Assembly (NCBI RefSeq): GCF_000178455.1
Contig: NZ_ADNU01000007.1
Span: forward strand, 22,924-86,923
From: Brevibacterium mcbrellneri ATCC 49030
GTDB lineage: Bacteria; Actinomycetota; Actinomycetes; Actinomycetales; Brevibacteriaceae
Length of the DNA: 64,000 bases
Direction of reading: 5' to 3'
Positions 45,011 to 57,848 of the stretch are shown piece after piece. Numbering within the stretch: the stretch's first letter is position 1; every line of letters begins with the position of its first letter. The notes beneath the pieces were generated by a model. That model worked only from the letters and a program-made list of their open reading frames with translations, did no database searches and had not been told where the DNA came from. A program made the position numbers and the translations under genes.

Positions 45011-45853
45011 CTAACTGCCCGCGGGTCGCGCTCCGTACAGGTGTTGCGCTGTGTGCATGATGTGGGATGCGAGTTCGTCCGGGTCCTGGTGACGCAGGGC
45101 GGCCAGCGTGCTGACCGTTGCGTTCAGCGTTTCGATGAGTTCCCGTGCGTGGGACTTCCCGGGGTCGCCCCCGGCTTCTTTGCCCGCGGGCAAGTCGGTT
45201 TCTAACAGGAGTCTGTCTGCGGGAACTTGCGTGACGTAAGTGCGTCCGCGTTTGGTGGCGAGCATCGCCGGGTTAACGGAAATGTAGCAGCCTTGTTTGA
45301 TGAGGCGGGTGAGTTCGTCGCTGGTGCCGCCAAAGCGATGGAAAATGGGCACCATGCCCGAGGTGTCCGTCGCCTCAAGCGCGTCGCACACCTGGCTCGC
45401 GCTGCGGACAGCGTGAATCGATAGGACATACGGGCCGTCCGCCCGCTGGGAGCTGACGATGTCCAAAATGCGGCGGAACACCTCGGCCTGGGTTTCAGCG
45501 GGCACCTGCTGGAGGCGGCGCGGAACATAATCCAGCCCCACTTCCCCCACAAACCGCGTCCGCGTGAGCGCCTGGGCAAAAAAGTCCAGTTCGCGCTGGT
45601 AATCCGGTCCGATATTCCACGGGTGAAAACCCACAGACAGCCGGGGGCTGGCGTGGCTACTGGGGCGCGGACCAGCTGAGCTACTGGTTCCGACTCTGCG
45701 TTTCTCTTCCGCCTCCAGCGCCACGAAGTCAGACGGGGTGAGCGTCTGCGCCACGATCTCCACGCCCGCCTGGGCGAGTTCTTCCAGGAACGCGGACCGT
45801 GACTGGGGCGGGAGGAAGTCGTAGTGGTAGTGGGTGTCGAGCAGGGTGGTCAT
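45011..45853 (-). CDS. TatD-family metal-dependent hydrolase
   Basis: A 280-residue TIM-barrel hydrolase with the N-terminal HxH pair in LDTHYHYDF (His8, His10). Further metal ligands are in VGEVGLDYVPR (glutamate), IHAVRSA and LLLETDLPAGK (aspartate). A region between (SSSAGPRPSSHASPRL) is a low-complexity insert. TatD enzymes act as 3'-5' exonucleases or D-aminoacyl-tRNA deacylase-like proteins, and the actual substrate here is unknown. It overlaps tcdA by four bases, 47 bases before gatC, in a tRNA-related operon. Confidence 0.82.
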   Translation of the reverse strand: MTTLLDTHYHYDFLPPQSRSAFLEELAQAGVEIVAQTLTPSDFVALEAEEKRRVGTSSSAGPRPSSHASPRLSVGFHPWNIGPDYQRELDFFAQALTRTRFVGEVGLDYVPRRLQQVPAETQAEVFRRILDIVSSQRADGPYVLSIHAVRSASQVCDALEATDTSGMVPIFHRFGGTSDELTRLIKQGCYISVNPAMLATKRGRTYVTQVPADRLLLETDLPAGKEAGGDPGKSHARELIETLNATVSTLAALRHQDPDELASHIMHTAQHLYGARPAGS

Positions 45854-46629
45854 GACTCCGTTGGCGGTTGGCTGTCATCTGCCGGTCCGCCGATGCGCGG
45901 TGCAAGCGGGGTTTCTTCAAAGCCCACCAGCCGGCGAATCACTTTCCCTGCCAGCATTTGCCCCATGATGGGTGGGAAGTAGCTCATGGTGCCCACGGTT
46001 TCGGCCTTGGTGCCGCTTCCTTTGTCTTCAATGTTGACGGGCACTTCGGACGAGTACAGAACTTCCAGCCCGCGAATCCGGCGACGAATACACACTTGGC
46101 GGATCACCTTTGCCAACGGGCAGTACTGGGTCTTGTTGACTTTTGCGAACTTCAAGTACGACGGGTCCAACTTGTTTCCACCGCCCATTGAGGACACCAG
46201 GTGGACACGGTTTTCAGCACACCACTGCGCAATTTCGATCTTCCCGGTGACATCGTCAATACAGTCGATCACGTAATCCGGGCGAGGCAACTCAGCAAAA
46301 ACCTCACCCAGGTTTTCCCGGCTCAGGGACACGTTGCGGGCGTACGTGGTGCAGTCCGGGTTGATGTCGGCGACCATCGCCTCCATGACCTGAGCTTTGA
46401 CCTTGCCTACCGTGGACACGAACGCCAGGGCCTGCCGGTTGATGTTGCTTTCCTCAATCACGTCACGGTCGATGAGGATCAGGGTTCCCACTCCGCCACG
46501 TGCTAAGGCCTCCGCGCAGCTGGACCCCACTCCCCCGAGTCCCGTCACCATCACTGTTGAGCCAGCGAGTTTTTCCAGGCCTTCATCGCCCAGGATGAGT
46601 TTGAGTCGCGCAAAGCGTTGGTGGGTCAT
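45850..46629 (-). CDS. tcdA: tRNA threonylcarbamoyladenosine dehydratase, TcdA type
   Basis: A 259-residue E1-like ATP-dependent enzyme that cyclises t6A at tRNA position 37 to ct6A. The nucleotide motif is VMVTGLGGVGSSCAEALARGG and the adenylation site DRDVIEESNINRQALAF follows. A cysteine-bearing segment (QYCPLAKVIRQV) and EVLYSSE lie in the C-terminal half. The start at 46629 (MTHQRFARLK) gives the family's usual N-terminus, and the longer ORF of 21 extra residues is not used. First gene of tcdA-tatD-gatCAB. Confidence 0.88.
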   Translation of the reverse strand: MTHQRFARLKLILGDEGLEKLAGSTVMVTGLGGVGSSCAEALARGGVGTLILIDRDVIEESNINRQALAFVSTVGKVKAQVMEAMVADINPDCTTYARNVSLSRENLGEVFAELPRPDYVIDCIDDVTGKIEIAQWCAENRVHLVSSMGGGNKLDPSYLKFAKVNKTQYCPLAKVIRQVCIRRRIRGLEVLYSSEVPVNIEDKGSGTKAETVGTMSYFPPIMGQMLAGKVIRRLVGFEETPLAPRIGGPADDSQPPTES

Positions 46630-46737
46630 GTGGTTGCTTCTACCCTTGTCGCTGGTCGGTTCTTCACAGGTCTGGCACAATGTGCGCCTCAACTAGGATA
46701 GTGCCCATGTACCGGGGCGAGAACACATGAGCACACG

Positions 46738-48363
46738 ATGAACCGACGGCAGTTTCGTATTGCCTTAGCGCTTGGACTGTGTGTGGGAGTTGCTCTGGCG
46801 CTTGTGGTCCCCCTGTTTGTCAACACGCCCCGCGCCGCGGTCAACAATGCGATCGAGGACCTCATGTCGGGCACGGTCACACACGAATGGGCGAACCGTT
46901 CACCGGGTGATTCGCTCGAATCCGCGGGCCTGGTCGAAGGCCTGAACGTAACACCGCGCATCGAATTTGACTCCACCCGCCGCGATGGCGATGTGGCACA
47001 CGCACAACTGTTGTGGACGTGGGATTTTGCCCAACCGGTCACACCGTGGAAGTACCACACGCGCATCACGGTGAAGCGTGTGGGGCTGAAGTGGAAGCCC
47101 GTAGCGGAAGATTCCCTGGTTGCCCCGGGTCTAAACCTGGGTGACCGGGTGCGCGTGCGGTCACTTGTCGCTGCTCGTGGTGCCATCCGAGGTGCGGGCG
47201 GGGTTGCGCTCATGCAGGAGACCCGCGTTGTCAATGTGGGGGTTGAGCCAAGGCGGGTCACCGACGTTACGAAACTTGCGGCAGAGCTGCGGTCGATTCT
47301 GGACCTTGAGTTGAAGGATCTCGAAAAACGGGTGGAGTCCGCGCCTGAGGATCAGTATCTGCATGTTTCGGCTCTCAGGCAGGAAGACTACAACCGCTTA
47401 GAAAAGACTCTCCGGCCCATTCCTGGTGTTGTGTTTAGGAAAGGACGCCAACCGATCACGGTCGAAGCAAACTTTGCCACAGAAACCTTGGGAACCGTGG
47501 GCCCGGCGACCGCGGAAGACATTGAGAAACTCAGCGGAACGCGTGAAGGCGATACCGTGGGGAAGTCCGGGATTCAAAGGGCGTACAACTCGAAGCTCGG
47601 TGGCACCCGCGGATTCGCGGTTGAACGGATTCCTGCCGACGCTGGGGAATTCGACCCTCCCCATGAACTTGCCACCATTCAGAGCGAACCCGGATCGGAC
47701 GTTTCCACCACACTCGATGTGCGCACACAAAAGGTAGCGCAGGACGTGTTGAGCTCATCTGGCTCACCCGCTTCGCTCGTTGCGATCCGACCCAGCGACG
47801 GGCACGTGCTCGCGGTAGCCAACCATGACCCTGCCGGCGCTGTACCAAACCGTGCGCTCTACGGTCAGTATGCACCCGGGGCCACGTTCACATGTGTGAC
47901 GGAGTACGCCCTGGCAAAGGACGGCGTGCTCGATTCGCACACGCTTGCTGACTCAGCCAAGGCGTTGGGATTTACGTCCTCATTACATGGTTTGGACGCG
48001 GCCAAAGGGAAGATTCCCCTCATCGATTCGCCCGCAGCGCGGCAGGAAGCGTCACGCGGTCAGGGTGAGGTGCTGGCCAGCCCGCTCAATACGGCCACTG
48101 TAGCCGCCTCTATCGCTGCCGGACACACGGTTTCACCCGTTCTGGTCACCGAGGACGCCCCGAACGAATCGGCCACTCCCTTGGACTCGCAGGCTGTGAA
48201 GGACGTGCGGAACACCATGCGCGAGGCGTTTACGGACGACACCGCGAGCCAGTGGTTCACGGGCTATGACGGCGATCTTGCGATATCGGTGTTCGTTGAA
48301 GATAGCAACGCCACGTCAGCCGTTACGATTGCAAAGGATTTCTTCGCCCAAGTGGCGAAGTGA
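46738..48363 (+). CDS. Degenerate class B penicillin-binding protein
   Basis: A 541-residue exported protein with a single N-terminal membrane anchor (ALALGLCVGVALALVVPLF). An NTF2-like (MecA_N) domain (about 35-140) and a PBP dimer-like region (about 150-330) follow. A transpeptidase-like domain comes after that, with fold landmarks such as STTLDVRTQK, NRALYGQYAPGATF and GQGEVLASPLNTATVAASIAAG. The active-site SxxK is replaced: APGATFT has Ala382 and Thr385 where Ser and Lys belong. The SxN loop region is missing, and KTG is replaced by DDTASQW. All three motifs are lost while the scaffold remains, so a non-catalytic structural or beta-lactam-sensing role is inferred. Confidence 0.85.
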   Translation: MNRRQFRIALALGLCVGVALALVVPLFVNTPRAAVNNAIEDLMSGTVTHEWANRSPGDSLESAGLVEGLNVTPRIEFDSTRRDGDVAHAQLLWTWDFAQPVTPWKYHTRITVKRVGLKWKPVAEDSLVAPGLNLGDRVRVRSLVAARGAIRGAGGVALMQETRVVNVGVEPRRVTDVTKLAAELRSILDLELKDLEKRVESAPEDQYLHVSALRQEDYNRLEKTLRPIPGVVFRKGRQPITVEANFATETLGTVGPATAEDIEKLSGTREGDTVGKSGIQRAYNSKLGGTRGFAVERIPADAGEFDPPHELATIQSEPGSDVSTTLDVRTQKVAQDVLSSSGSPASLVAIRPSDGHVLAVANHDPAGAVPNRALYGQYAPGATFTCVTEYALAKDGVLDSHTLADSAKALGFTSSLHGLDAAKGKIPLIDSPAARQEASRGQGEVLASPLNTATVAASIAAGHTVSPVLVTEDAPNESATPLDSQAVKDVRNTMREAFTDDTASQWFTGYDGDLAISVFVEDSNATSAVTIAKDFFAQVAK

Positions 48364-48367
48364 TGAT

Positions 48368-51645
<3,278 letters not shown>

Positions 51646-51649
51646 GCGG

Positions 51650-52813
51650 TTACGCCACCCGGTTTGCCCGGTCGATCGTGGCCTGTCCCAGCACGCGGGT
51701 GCCTTCGTAGATCACCATGGTCTGCCCGGGTGCCACCCCAGAAAGCGGTTCCTTCACCGCAACGTGGAGAGTCTGCCCCGCGGGCCGAGGTGTGGGCACG
51801 TTGTATTCGGATTCCGGCGCCTGCGTGACCACATCCCCCAGCCACACGCGGGCGGAAACGGGTTCAGCGTGGGCGCGGATCTGCACTTCGCAGTCCAGTG
51901 CGGTGTCTTCTGAGTCGCCCATGTTCTGCGCTGGCTGGCCGCACCACGTGGCGCGGATACCTTCGAGCCGATCAACTGACAAGGCTTCACGCCCACCCAC
52001 CGTGACGGTGTTGTTTCTGGCGTCAATGTCAACCACATAGCGGGGCTTGCCATCAGCTGCCGGGCGTTCCAAAGCAAGGCCTTTGCGCTGGCCAATCGTG
52101 AACGTCATGGCGCCGTCATGCTCACCCAGAGCGTTGCCCTCTTGGTCCTTGATGAGGCCTGGGCGCATGGGGATCTTGTCAGCCAACCACGCTTTAGTGT
52201 CCCCGTCTGGGATGAAGCAAATGTCATACGAGTCGGGCTTGTTCGCCACGGGGAACCCGCGGTCGGCGGCTTCTGCACGCACATCGGCCTTGGAGGCAGA
52301 TGCGCCAATCGGGAAGTAGCAATGGCGCAGCTGATCTTCCGTGAGCACACCCAGCACGTAGCTCTGGTCCTTGTTCATGTCCACGCCGCGGTGCAGTTCC
52401 GGGTGACCGTCCTGGTCGTACACGATTTCCGCGTAGTGGCCCGTTGCAACGGCGTCGAAGCCCAAGGCGAGTGCGCGGTCGAGTAGCGCTGCGAACTTGA
52501 TCCGTTCATTGCAGCGCATGCACGGGTTAGGGGTGCGGCCCTGTGAGTACTCCGCAATGAAGTCATCGACAATGTCTTCTTTGAACCGTTCCGAGAAATC
52601 CCACACATAAAACGGGATGCCCAACATCCCCGCAACGCGGTGAGCGTCACGGGAGTCCTCAATCGTGCAACACCCTCGGGAACCTGTGCGCATGGTGCCA
52701 GGCATTCTGGACAGCGCCAGGTGCACGCCCACCACCTCGTGGCCGGCGTCGACCGCACGGGCAGCAGCCACGGCGGAGTCAACCCCACCTGACATGGCAG
52801 CCAAAATCTTCAC
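51650..52813 (-). CDS. mnmA: tRNA-specific 2-thiouridylase
   Basis: A 387-residue enzyme that puts sulfur on U34 of Lys, Glu and Gln tRNAs. The PP-loop is [19 protein letters not shown] at the N-terminus. The catalytic cysteines are in [12 protein letters not shown] (Cys 97, 100 region) and [14 protein letters not shown], and the C-terminal OB-like domain ends in [21 protein letters not shown]. Sulfur would come from the cysteine desulfurase whose gene overlaps its start by four bases. Length and order are typical. Confidence 0.95.
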   Translation of the reverse strand: MKILAAMSGGVDSAVAAARAVDAGHEVVGVHLALSRMPGTMRTGSRGCCTIEDSRDAHRVAGMLGIPFYVWDFSERFKEDIVDDFIAEYSQGRTPNPCMRCNERIKFAALLDRALALGFDAVATGHYAEIVYDQDGHPELHRGVDMNKDQSYVLGVLTEDQLRHCYFPIGASASKADVRAEAADRGFPVANKPDSYDICFIPDGDTKAWLADKIPMRPGLIKDQEGNALGEHDGAMTFTIGQRKGLALERPAADGKPRYVVDIDARNNTVTVGGREALSVDRLEGIRATWCGQPAQNMGDSEDTALDCEVQIRAHAEPVSARVWLGDVVTQAPESEYNVPTPRPAGQTLHVAVKEPLSGVAPGQTMVIYEGTRVLGQATIDRANRVA

Positions 52814-54078
52814 GAAGTTTCAGTCCCTTCTGTGTCTGTGTGTGCGCTGGAGGCTGCGCTGGAACCCTCGCCCGCGCTCATCCACGCCGGTGTCGCGGAC
52901 ACCATACCGGCCTTGCGGGCGTTCTCAACGACCTGGGGCAGTACCTTCAACAGCGCGTCAATATGTTCTTCTGTGGTCCCCGGCCCCAGGGTGAACCGCT
53001 GGGACGACCGCGCGTTATCTTCGCTACGCCCCAAAGCTAACAACACGTGACTGGGCCGATTTACTCCCGCCGAACACGCCGAACCTGTAGCCGTGTCGAA
53101 TCCCGCCATGTCCAAGCCGAACAACAACGTGTCGCCCTCGCAGCCGGGGAACACAAAGTGGGCGTTGCCGGGGAGGCGGCCGTCACCTCGGGGGCCGGTC
53201 AGCTGAGCATCCGGGATCCGTTCCTCAATTCCTGCGATCAAGCGGTCACGCAGGCGGGCGATGCGCACCTTTTCATCGCGATCCTCCGTAGCCAGGCGGG
53301 CGGCCGTGGCGAACGCAACAGCACCGGGGACATCCAGAGTCCCAGACCGCACGGACCGTTCCTGCCCACCCCCGTGAAGCACGGGCACCGCGTTGACGCC
53401 ACGCTTGAGGATCAGCGCGCCAATGCCCACGGGACCGCCCAGCTTGTGCGCGGTCACGGTCATCGCGTCCACGCCCGCTTCGCTGAAGTTCAGGTCCACG
53501 TTGCCCAGCGCCTGCACGGCGTCAGTGTGCATGAGCGCGCCGTGAGCGTGGGCCAGTTTGGTGATTTCTGGGACCGGCTGGAGCACACCGATTTCGTTAT
53601 TTGCCCACATCACCGACACCACCGCGGTGCGCGGGCCGTGGGTTTCCAGCAGTTCACGGGCCGCATCTACCCGCACCACGCCCTGCTCATCAACCGGCAA
53701 GGTGACGATGGTGGCGCCTTGGGTTTCGAGCCATTCCGCAGTTTCCAAAATGGCCGAATGTTCAATCGCTGACACCATGACCACGGGCCGTTCGTGTGGG
53801 GCGCCGGTGGTGAGGTGTGCCTTGTTGGCCTGCCAGAACAGCCCCTTGAGTGCCAGGTTGTCGGCTTCCGTACCGCCCGAGGTGAACACCACTTCCGCTG
53901 ACTGCGCGCCCACACACTGCGCGAGTTGTTCGCGGGCAGCTTCAAGGCGCATCCGGGCCAACTGACCGGATGCGTGGAGGGCCGACGGGTTGCCGACCTG
54001 CTGAAGTTCTTCAACGTATGCGTCCAAAACCTGCGGTTGAATAGGGCAGGTGGCCGCGTAATCCAAATAGATGCGCAT
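52810..54078 (-). CDS. Cysteine desulfurase, NifS/IscS type
   Basis: A 422-residue PLP enzyme taking sulfur from cysteine. It has the PLP lysine in [11 protein letters not shown] (about 212), preceded by HTDAVQALG, and the active-site cysteine in [15 protein letters not shown] (about 335). The C-terminal tail is extended and disordered ([15 protein letters not shown]). It overlaps mnmA by four bases, so its sulfur acceptor is probably the MnmA thiolation step. Whether it also serves iron-sulfur assembly is not shown. Named IscS-like only. Confidence 0.93.
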   Translation of the reverse strand: MRIYLDYAATCPIQPQVLDAYVEELQQVGNPSALHASGQLARMRLEAAREQLAQCVGAQSAEVVFTSGGTEADNLALKGLFWQANKAHLTTGAPHERPVVMVSAIEHSAILETAEWLETQGATIVTLPVDEQGVVRVDAARELLETHGPRTAVVSVMWANNEIGVLQPVPEITKLAHAHGALMHTDAVQALGNVDLNFSEAGVDAMTVTAHKLGGPVGIGALILKRGVNAVPVLHGGGQERSVRSGTLDVPGAVAFATAARLATEDRDEKVRIARLRDRLIAGIEERIPDAQLTGPRGDGRLPGNAHFVFPGCEGDTLLFGLDMAGFDTATGSACSAGVNRPSHVLLALGRSEDNARSSQRFTLGPGTTEEHIDALLKVLPQVVENARKAGMVSATPAWMSAGEGSSAASSAHTDTEGTETS

Positions 54079-54100
54079 GAGACTTCCAGTGTAGGTGCTC

Positions 54101-54106
54101 TAAAAT
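54101..54106 (+). promoter_or_regulatory. -10 element of a likely leaderless transcript
   Basis: TAAAAT ends seven bases before the GTG of the downstream membrane protein. As with def and orn in this window, no ribosome site is present and transcription would start at the first codon. Confidence 0.5.
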
Positions 54107-54112
54107 GGTTCG

Positions 54113-54463
54113 GTGCTCTTCATCTATACAGTTTTCCAGTATGCCGTATGCGCGGTGATCTTCGTGTGGTCATTAGTGACCGCGCTGCGTAACCGTCATG
54201 CCTCTCCCCCGCTGGTGCTGACCACCGCGGGACTGTTGCTGTTGTTGATTGTGCAACTCATCATGGGTGTCGTCATGTGGTCCACCCAAACAGGCACCGA
54301 CCCCATCCTGTTCTTCGGCTACGTGCTCACCGCGATCGCCGTTGTTCTTGCCTCCGGTTACTGGGCGTTTGCCGAACTGTCTAAGTGGGGGCCTATGGTC
54401 TTAGTAGTTTCTTCATTTACCGCTTTCATCATGGTTTTTAGGATGGATCAGATTTGGCAATAA
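54113..54463 (+). CDS. Small integral membrane protein
   Basis: A 116-residue protein with four hydrophobic helices: MLFIYTVFQYAVCAVIFVWS, PLVLTTAGLLLLLIVQLIMG, ILFFGYVLTAIAVVLASGYW and GPMVLVVSSFTAFIMVFRM. Polar loops are short. It resembles unannotated membrane proteins found beside cysteine desulfurase genes in related genomes, an impression and not a search result. GTG 54113 is the start: a TAAAAT box ends seven bases earlier and no ribosome site exists, suggesting a leaderless mRNA. Followed after 11 bases by a second membrane protein gene. Confidence 0.65.
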   Translation: MLFIYTVFQYAVCAVIFVWSLVTALRNRHASPPLVLTTAGLLLLLIVQLIMGVVMWSTQTGTDPILFFGYVLTAIAVVLASGYWAFAELSKWGPMVLVVSSFTAFIMVFRMDQIWQ

Positions 54464-54474
54464 GGAAGAACCGC

Positions 54475-54936
54475 ATGGGTGGCGGCGCGGGTGCTGGCGC
54501 CAAGGACAGCAGTGCCAAGGCAGCGCAGAACCCGTATTCGGCCATGCACTCTGGGCCGGGGCGAGTACTCACCGCCGTCTACGGGATTTTCGCCCTGTCT
54601 GCCACCGCGCGGGCCGGTTACCAGTTTTACCGAGATTTTGAACACGCTCCACTTGCCTACTCACTCAGTTTGTTTGCCGCTGTTGTGTATGTTGTGGCCA
54701 CAGTGTGCCTGGTCATTGGCAATAGGGTGACTCACCACATCGCCGTCGTGGCGGTATCGGTTGAGCTAGTGGGCGTTTTGTCCGTGGGCTTGCTGACGGT
54801 GCTGGATCCTGAACTTTTCCCGGCTGCAACCGTGTGGTCCACGTTTGGGATCGGCTACGGGTTCGTGCCGCTGGTGTTGCCGTTTGTGGGACTCTTCTGG
54901 TTACTCCGGGTGGGACGCCGGGCGCGCGCTGCGTAG
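54475..54936 (+). CDS. Four-helix integral membrane protein
   Basis: A 153-residue protein with a hydrophilic, Gly/Ala/Ser-rich N-terminal segment (MGGGAGAGAKDSSAKAAQNP) followed by four hydrophobic helices (VLTAVYGIFALSATARAG, LSLFAAVVYVVATVCLV, VVAVSVELVGVLSVGLLTV, FVPLVLPFVGLFWLL). ATG 54475 is chosen because TAAGGAAG lies just before. A TTG seven codons earlier is rejected. It is 11 bases after the previous gene, so the two form an operon. Function unknown. Confidence 0.7.
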   Translation: MGGGAGAGAKDSSAKAAQNPYSAMHSGPGRVLTAVYGIFALSATARAGYQFYRDFEHAPLAYSLSLFAAVVYVVATVCLVIGNRVTHHIAVVAVSVELVGVLSVGLLTVLDPELFPAATVWSTFGIGYGFVPLVLPFVGLFWLLRVGRRARAA

Positions 54937-55006
54937 GCGCACGAGGCGTGAGGCATGGCCGCCAAGCCCGCACCACCTCGGCACTGGCCCCGCGGCCCGC
55001 TAGCCC

Positions 55007-56740
55007 CTAGTTCTTCTCAGTACGTGACTCCAGCATGAACCAGCCGGTTCCCACTGCTTTCACGCCGTCACTTTCATGCATCATGAACGGCACCGATGTC
55101 TCAATAATGACTCGGCTGCCTTTTTCTTCGCTTGTCTTCACAGCTTCGACCGCTTTGGGGAGCGTCACGGCGTATTCGGCCGGCACCTCAAGCGTGAGCG
55201 TACAACGGATTTCCCCAAACCCTATGGACCCGTCCGTGGTTGCCAGGGTGTATGCCGAAAGGTCCACGTCTTCATACGGTTTGCACTCGGTGGAGACTTT
55301 GTCGAACGCGTTGTCGCCTTCCGAGTAGCTGTCCACGTAATCCCGGAAGTCTGAAAACGCCTTGCCTTCCGTGCTGATATTGGCGCCGTCCAGGTGCTCC
55401 TTTTTGCCGTCACTTAAGTATTTGGCGACCACGTCCGAGGTGTCCCCCAGCTTCGTAGCGAACCCACCTGGGGCGCGTTCAGCAGACCCGCCTTCATCTA
55501 CTTCAAATCCCGGAACTTGGTCATCGGGCACAAAGAGCGCTTGAGTGACCGTCCATTCTTCTGTTGCTGATTCCCGGGTAACAAGGAGCGCTTGAGAGCC
55601 GGCGTCTTTCTTATCAACGGCCCCAAAAGCCACAAACCACATGGGGTACTTTTCGAAGTTTGGGCTGGCTACCAAAACAGATGAGAACCGTGGAGACGAC
55701 AGTTTGCCGTCAGTCTTTTCAGCAATCGCAACTTCAGCACGCGTGCGCTGCAAAAGCGGCCCGGTCTGGATCTGATCGAGCTTCTTGTGATCACCCTTAA
55801 GCGCCTCATCTAACTGGTCCGAATAGTCTTTCAGGAACTTAGACGCTTCGCCCTGCCTGATACCTGGGCGCGTGTACTTCTCGATCTCAGGCTGCTTGGG
55901 CTGAGCAACCGGCAACCCGCACCCACTGAGCGTCACTGCCGTCACAACGGCGAAGGCGCTCACACCTCGGGCGCGGCGGTTTATCGCAACAGAGCGAACC
56001 TTTTGGGCGAGGCCAGCTTGGAAGGTGGTGCGGGCGCTCTTTTCAACGCTGTCTCCCTTTGGAAGAGCCGTTTGAGGGTCCGCGTCCTTGTCAGCGACCT
56101 CGGCCTCACCTTTCACGTTCGCCTTTCTTTTCACGCGCGGCTGGTCGTTCCTCCACCACATGAAGAGCGCGAACGCCCCAGCAAACGCGATGATGCTCAG
56201 CGCAATCCCCATCAGGCAAAACGCTAAAACGCCCTTCATTTCTACAGAAATGTGAATGGTGGTGCCGTTGAGGTTTGGGTTCTCGCCAGTGGGCGCGATA
56301 ACGACTGTTTGCGGATCGCCGTCCACATCGAAGGACCGTGACACATGTGTGCCCTCCGTTGTGTCGATCCACCAGTCACGGCTCTGCGCGGTCTTGGCAG
56401 GCGTCTCCTCACCCGCCACAGAACGGGTAGTGATATCCCGGGGGAACTTCACTTCCGTGATTTCTTCGTGCTTCACACCCGTAAGAAAACTCGACGAGTC
56501 CACCCCGTTGGCCACTCCCAGCATGATGGGCTTCTCAGAATCCGCGCTGATCGTGGCAGTCGTCTTGGTAAACGGAATGCTCTGTTGGTCAAACACCACC
56601 GCGTACGTTCCGTCGCCCACTTTGTGGGGTTTGGTCTGTGTGACATCGTCAAACCCCACAACGGACAGAGCCGAAATGGCCAAGATCAGACTGAGCACGC
56701 CTACAAGCGCACTCAGACCAGATAGAACCAGACGAATCAT
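55007..56740 (-). CDS. Membrane protein with an internal lipobox, paralogue 1
   Basis: A 577-residue protein with an unusual plan: an N-terminal helix (LVLSGLSALVGVLSLILAI), an extracytoplasmic domain (about 30-170), a second helix (LAFCLMGIALSIIAFAGAFAL), a basic cytoplasmic linker, then RRARGVSAFAVVTAVTLSGC, which looks like a lipoprotein signal peptide inside the chain. A large C-terminal extracytoplasmic domain follows (about 280-577). The same plan occurs in the 557-residue protein at 57849-59522, so the two are ancient paralogues. Its start overlaps the thioredoxin gene stop by one base (TAATG). Function unknown. Confidence 0.75.
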   Translation of the reverse strand: MIRLVLSGLSALVGVLSLILAISALSVVGFDDVTQTKPHKVGDGTYAVVFDQQSIPFTKTTATISADSEKPIMLGVANGVDSSSFLTGVKHEEITEVKFPRDITTRSVAGEETPAKTAQSRDWWIDTTEGTHVSRSFDVDGDPQTVVIAPTGENPNLNGTTIHISVEMKGVLAFCLMGIALSIIAFAGAFALFMWWRNDQPRVKRKANVKGEAEVADKDADPQTALPKGDSVEKSARTTFQAGLAQKVRSVAINRRARGVSAFAVVTAVTLSGCGLPVAQPKQPEIEKYTRPGIRQGEASKFLKDYSDQLDEALKGDHKKLDQIQTGPLLQRTRAEVAIAEKTDGKLSSPRFSSVLVASPNFEKYPMWFVAFGAVDKKDAGSQALLVTRESATEEWTVTQALFVPDDQVPGFEVDEGGSAERAPGGFATKLGDTSDVVAKYLSDGKKEHLDGANISTEGKAFSDFRDYVDSYSEGDNAFDKVSTECKPYEDVDLSAYTLATTDGSIGFGEIRCTLTLEVPAEYAVTLPKAVEAVKTSEEKGSRVIIETSVPFMMHESDGVKAVGTGWFMLESRTEKN

Positions 56741-57714
56741 TAGAACAGGGCGCGCATCAACTTGCCACGGGCTTGTGTCACGCGTGGGTCAGCCGGGCCA
56801 ACAGCTTCGAACAGTTCCAGGATGCGTTTGCGCACGCGCTCTTTGTCATCGCCAGTGACTTTGCTCAAGGTGGTGATGAGGCGCGCGAAAGCATCGTCGA
56901 CGTGACCACCGCTGATGTCGAGGTCCGCGCACTCAAGGGCGGCGTCAACATCGCTGGGGTCTTGGGCGGCACGGGCGCGAACCTCGGCGAGGTCCTTTCC
57001 ACGTGTGCGACGCAACAGTTCAACACGTGCTAAACCGCTCTTAGCGTCTTCATCGCCAGGTGTTTCGTTAAGGGCGTCCTGGTACACCTGAGCGGCCCGG
57101 TCTAGGTCACCTGCTTCCAGTGCTTCAATGGCTTCTGGGTACTTGGGGCCAGCGGGTTGCTGAGGCGCGTCGCCGGTGATTGCGCGCTTGTTGACACCGG
57201 CCTGTGCGGCCGCGGTAAGCAACTGGTCAAACACTTGTTTGATCTGTGGTTCGGGCGTTGCACCTTGGAACAGTGGCACGGGCTGGCCCTTGACCAGTGC
57301 TACAACCGTGGGGATCGACTGGACGCCAAAGGCCTGCTGAATGCGCGGGTTCGTGTCGACGTCGATCTTGGCTAGTACCAGCCGACCGTCGTAGTCGCGG
57401 GTGACTTTTTCGATCACGGGTGACAGCTGCTTACATGGCCCACACCATTCAGCCCACAGGTCAATGACAACCGGAACCTGAGTCGACAGCTGGACAACCG
57501 CTTCGAACGACTGCTCGTCAACGTCGAACACCAGTGCCGGAACATTCACCCCGTTGGGGTCCTGCTGCTGGACATGTGGCTGAGCGACTGACTGTTGCTG
57601 GGCTGACTGCGCGCTTGCTCCAGCGCCCGGCGCGGGGGTACGAACTGCCGACAGGTCGAGCCCCTGTGGTTGTGCTTGTTGTTGCCGTGGGTCAAATACG
57701 CCTTCGTTGCTCAC
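56740..57714 (-). CDS. Thioredoxin-TPR protein, CnoX/YbbN type
   Basis: A 324-residue protein with an N-terminal disordered Gln-rich segment (AQQQSVAQPHVQQQ), a thioredoxin domain with WCGPC near residues 88-92 (active pair retained), and a C-terminal TPR-like helical region (about 195-320). It resembles YbbN/CnoX, a holdase/co-chaperone handing proteins to DnaK and GroEL. Unlike E. coli CnoX, it keeps both redox cysteines. The gene sits between the two internal-lipobox proteins and overlaps the second by one base, so they may act together at the membrane. Confidence 0.85.
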   Translation of the reverse strand: MSNEGVFDPRQQQAQPQGLDLSAVRTPAPGAGASAQSAQQQSVAQPHVQQQDPNGVNVPALVFDVDEQSFEAVVQLSTQVPVVIDLWAEWCGPCKQLSPVIEKVTRDYDGRLVLAKIDVDTNPRIQQAFGVQSIPTVVALVKGQPVPLFQGATPEPQIKQVFDQLLTAAAQAGVNKRAITGDAPQQPAGPKYPEAIEALEAGDLDRAAQVYQDALNETPGDEDAKSGLARVELLRRTRGKDLAEVRARAAQDPSDVDAALECADLDISGGHVDDAFARLITTLSKVTGDDKERVRKRILELFEAVGPADPRVTQARGKLMRALF

Positions 57715-57848
57715 TTTGTGACCTTTCCCTGTGAACGTTCAGTTTATCGGTTGATCGAGGGCCACTACGCCTACGGTCCTGCACGCCTTTTCACGCCCGC
57801 GCTCACACGTGCGGTAGCCGGCAAAGACCGCGTCAGCGTTACTCTTCG

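Noticed and set aside
55495..55515. TTCAAATCC-like sequence reminiscent of a tRNA T-loop
   Set aside because: It lies inside the coding sequence of the internal-lipobox protein and no cloverleaf can be formed around it.
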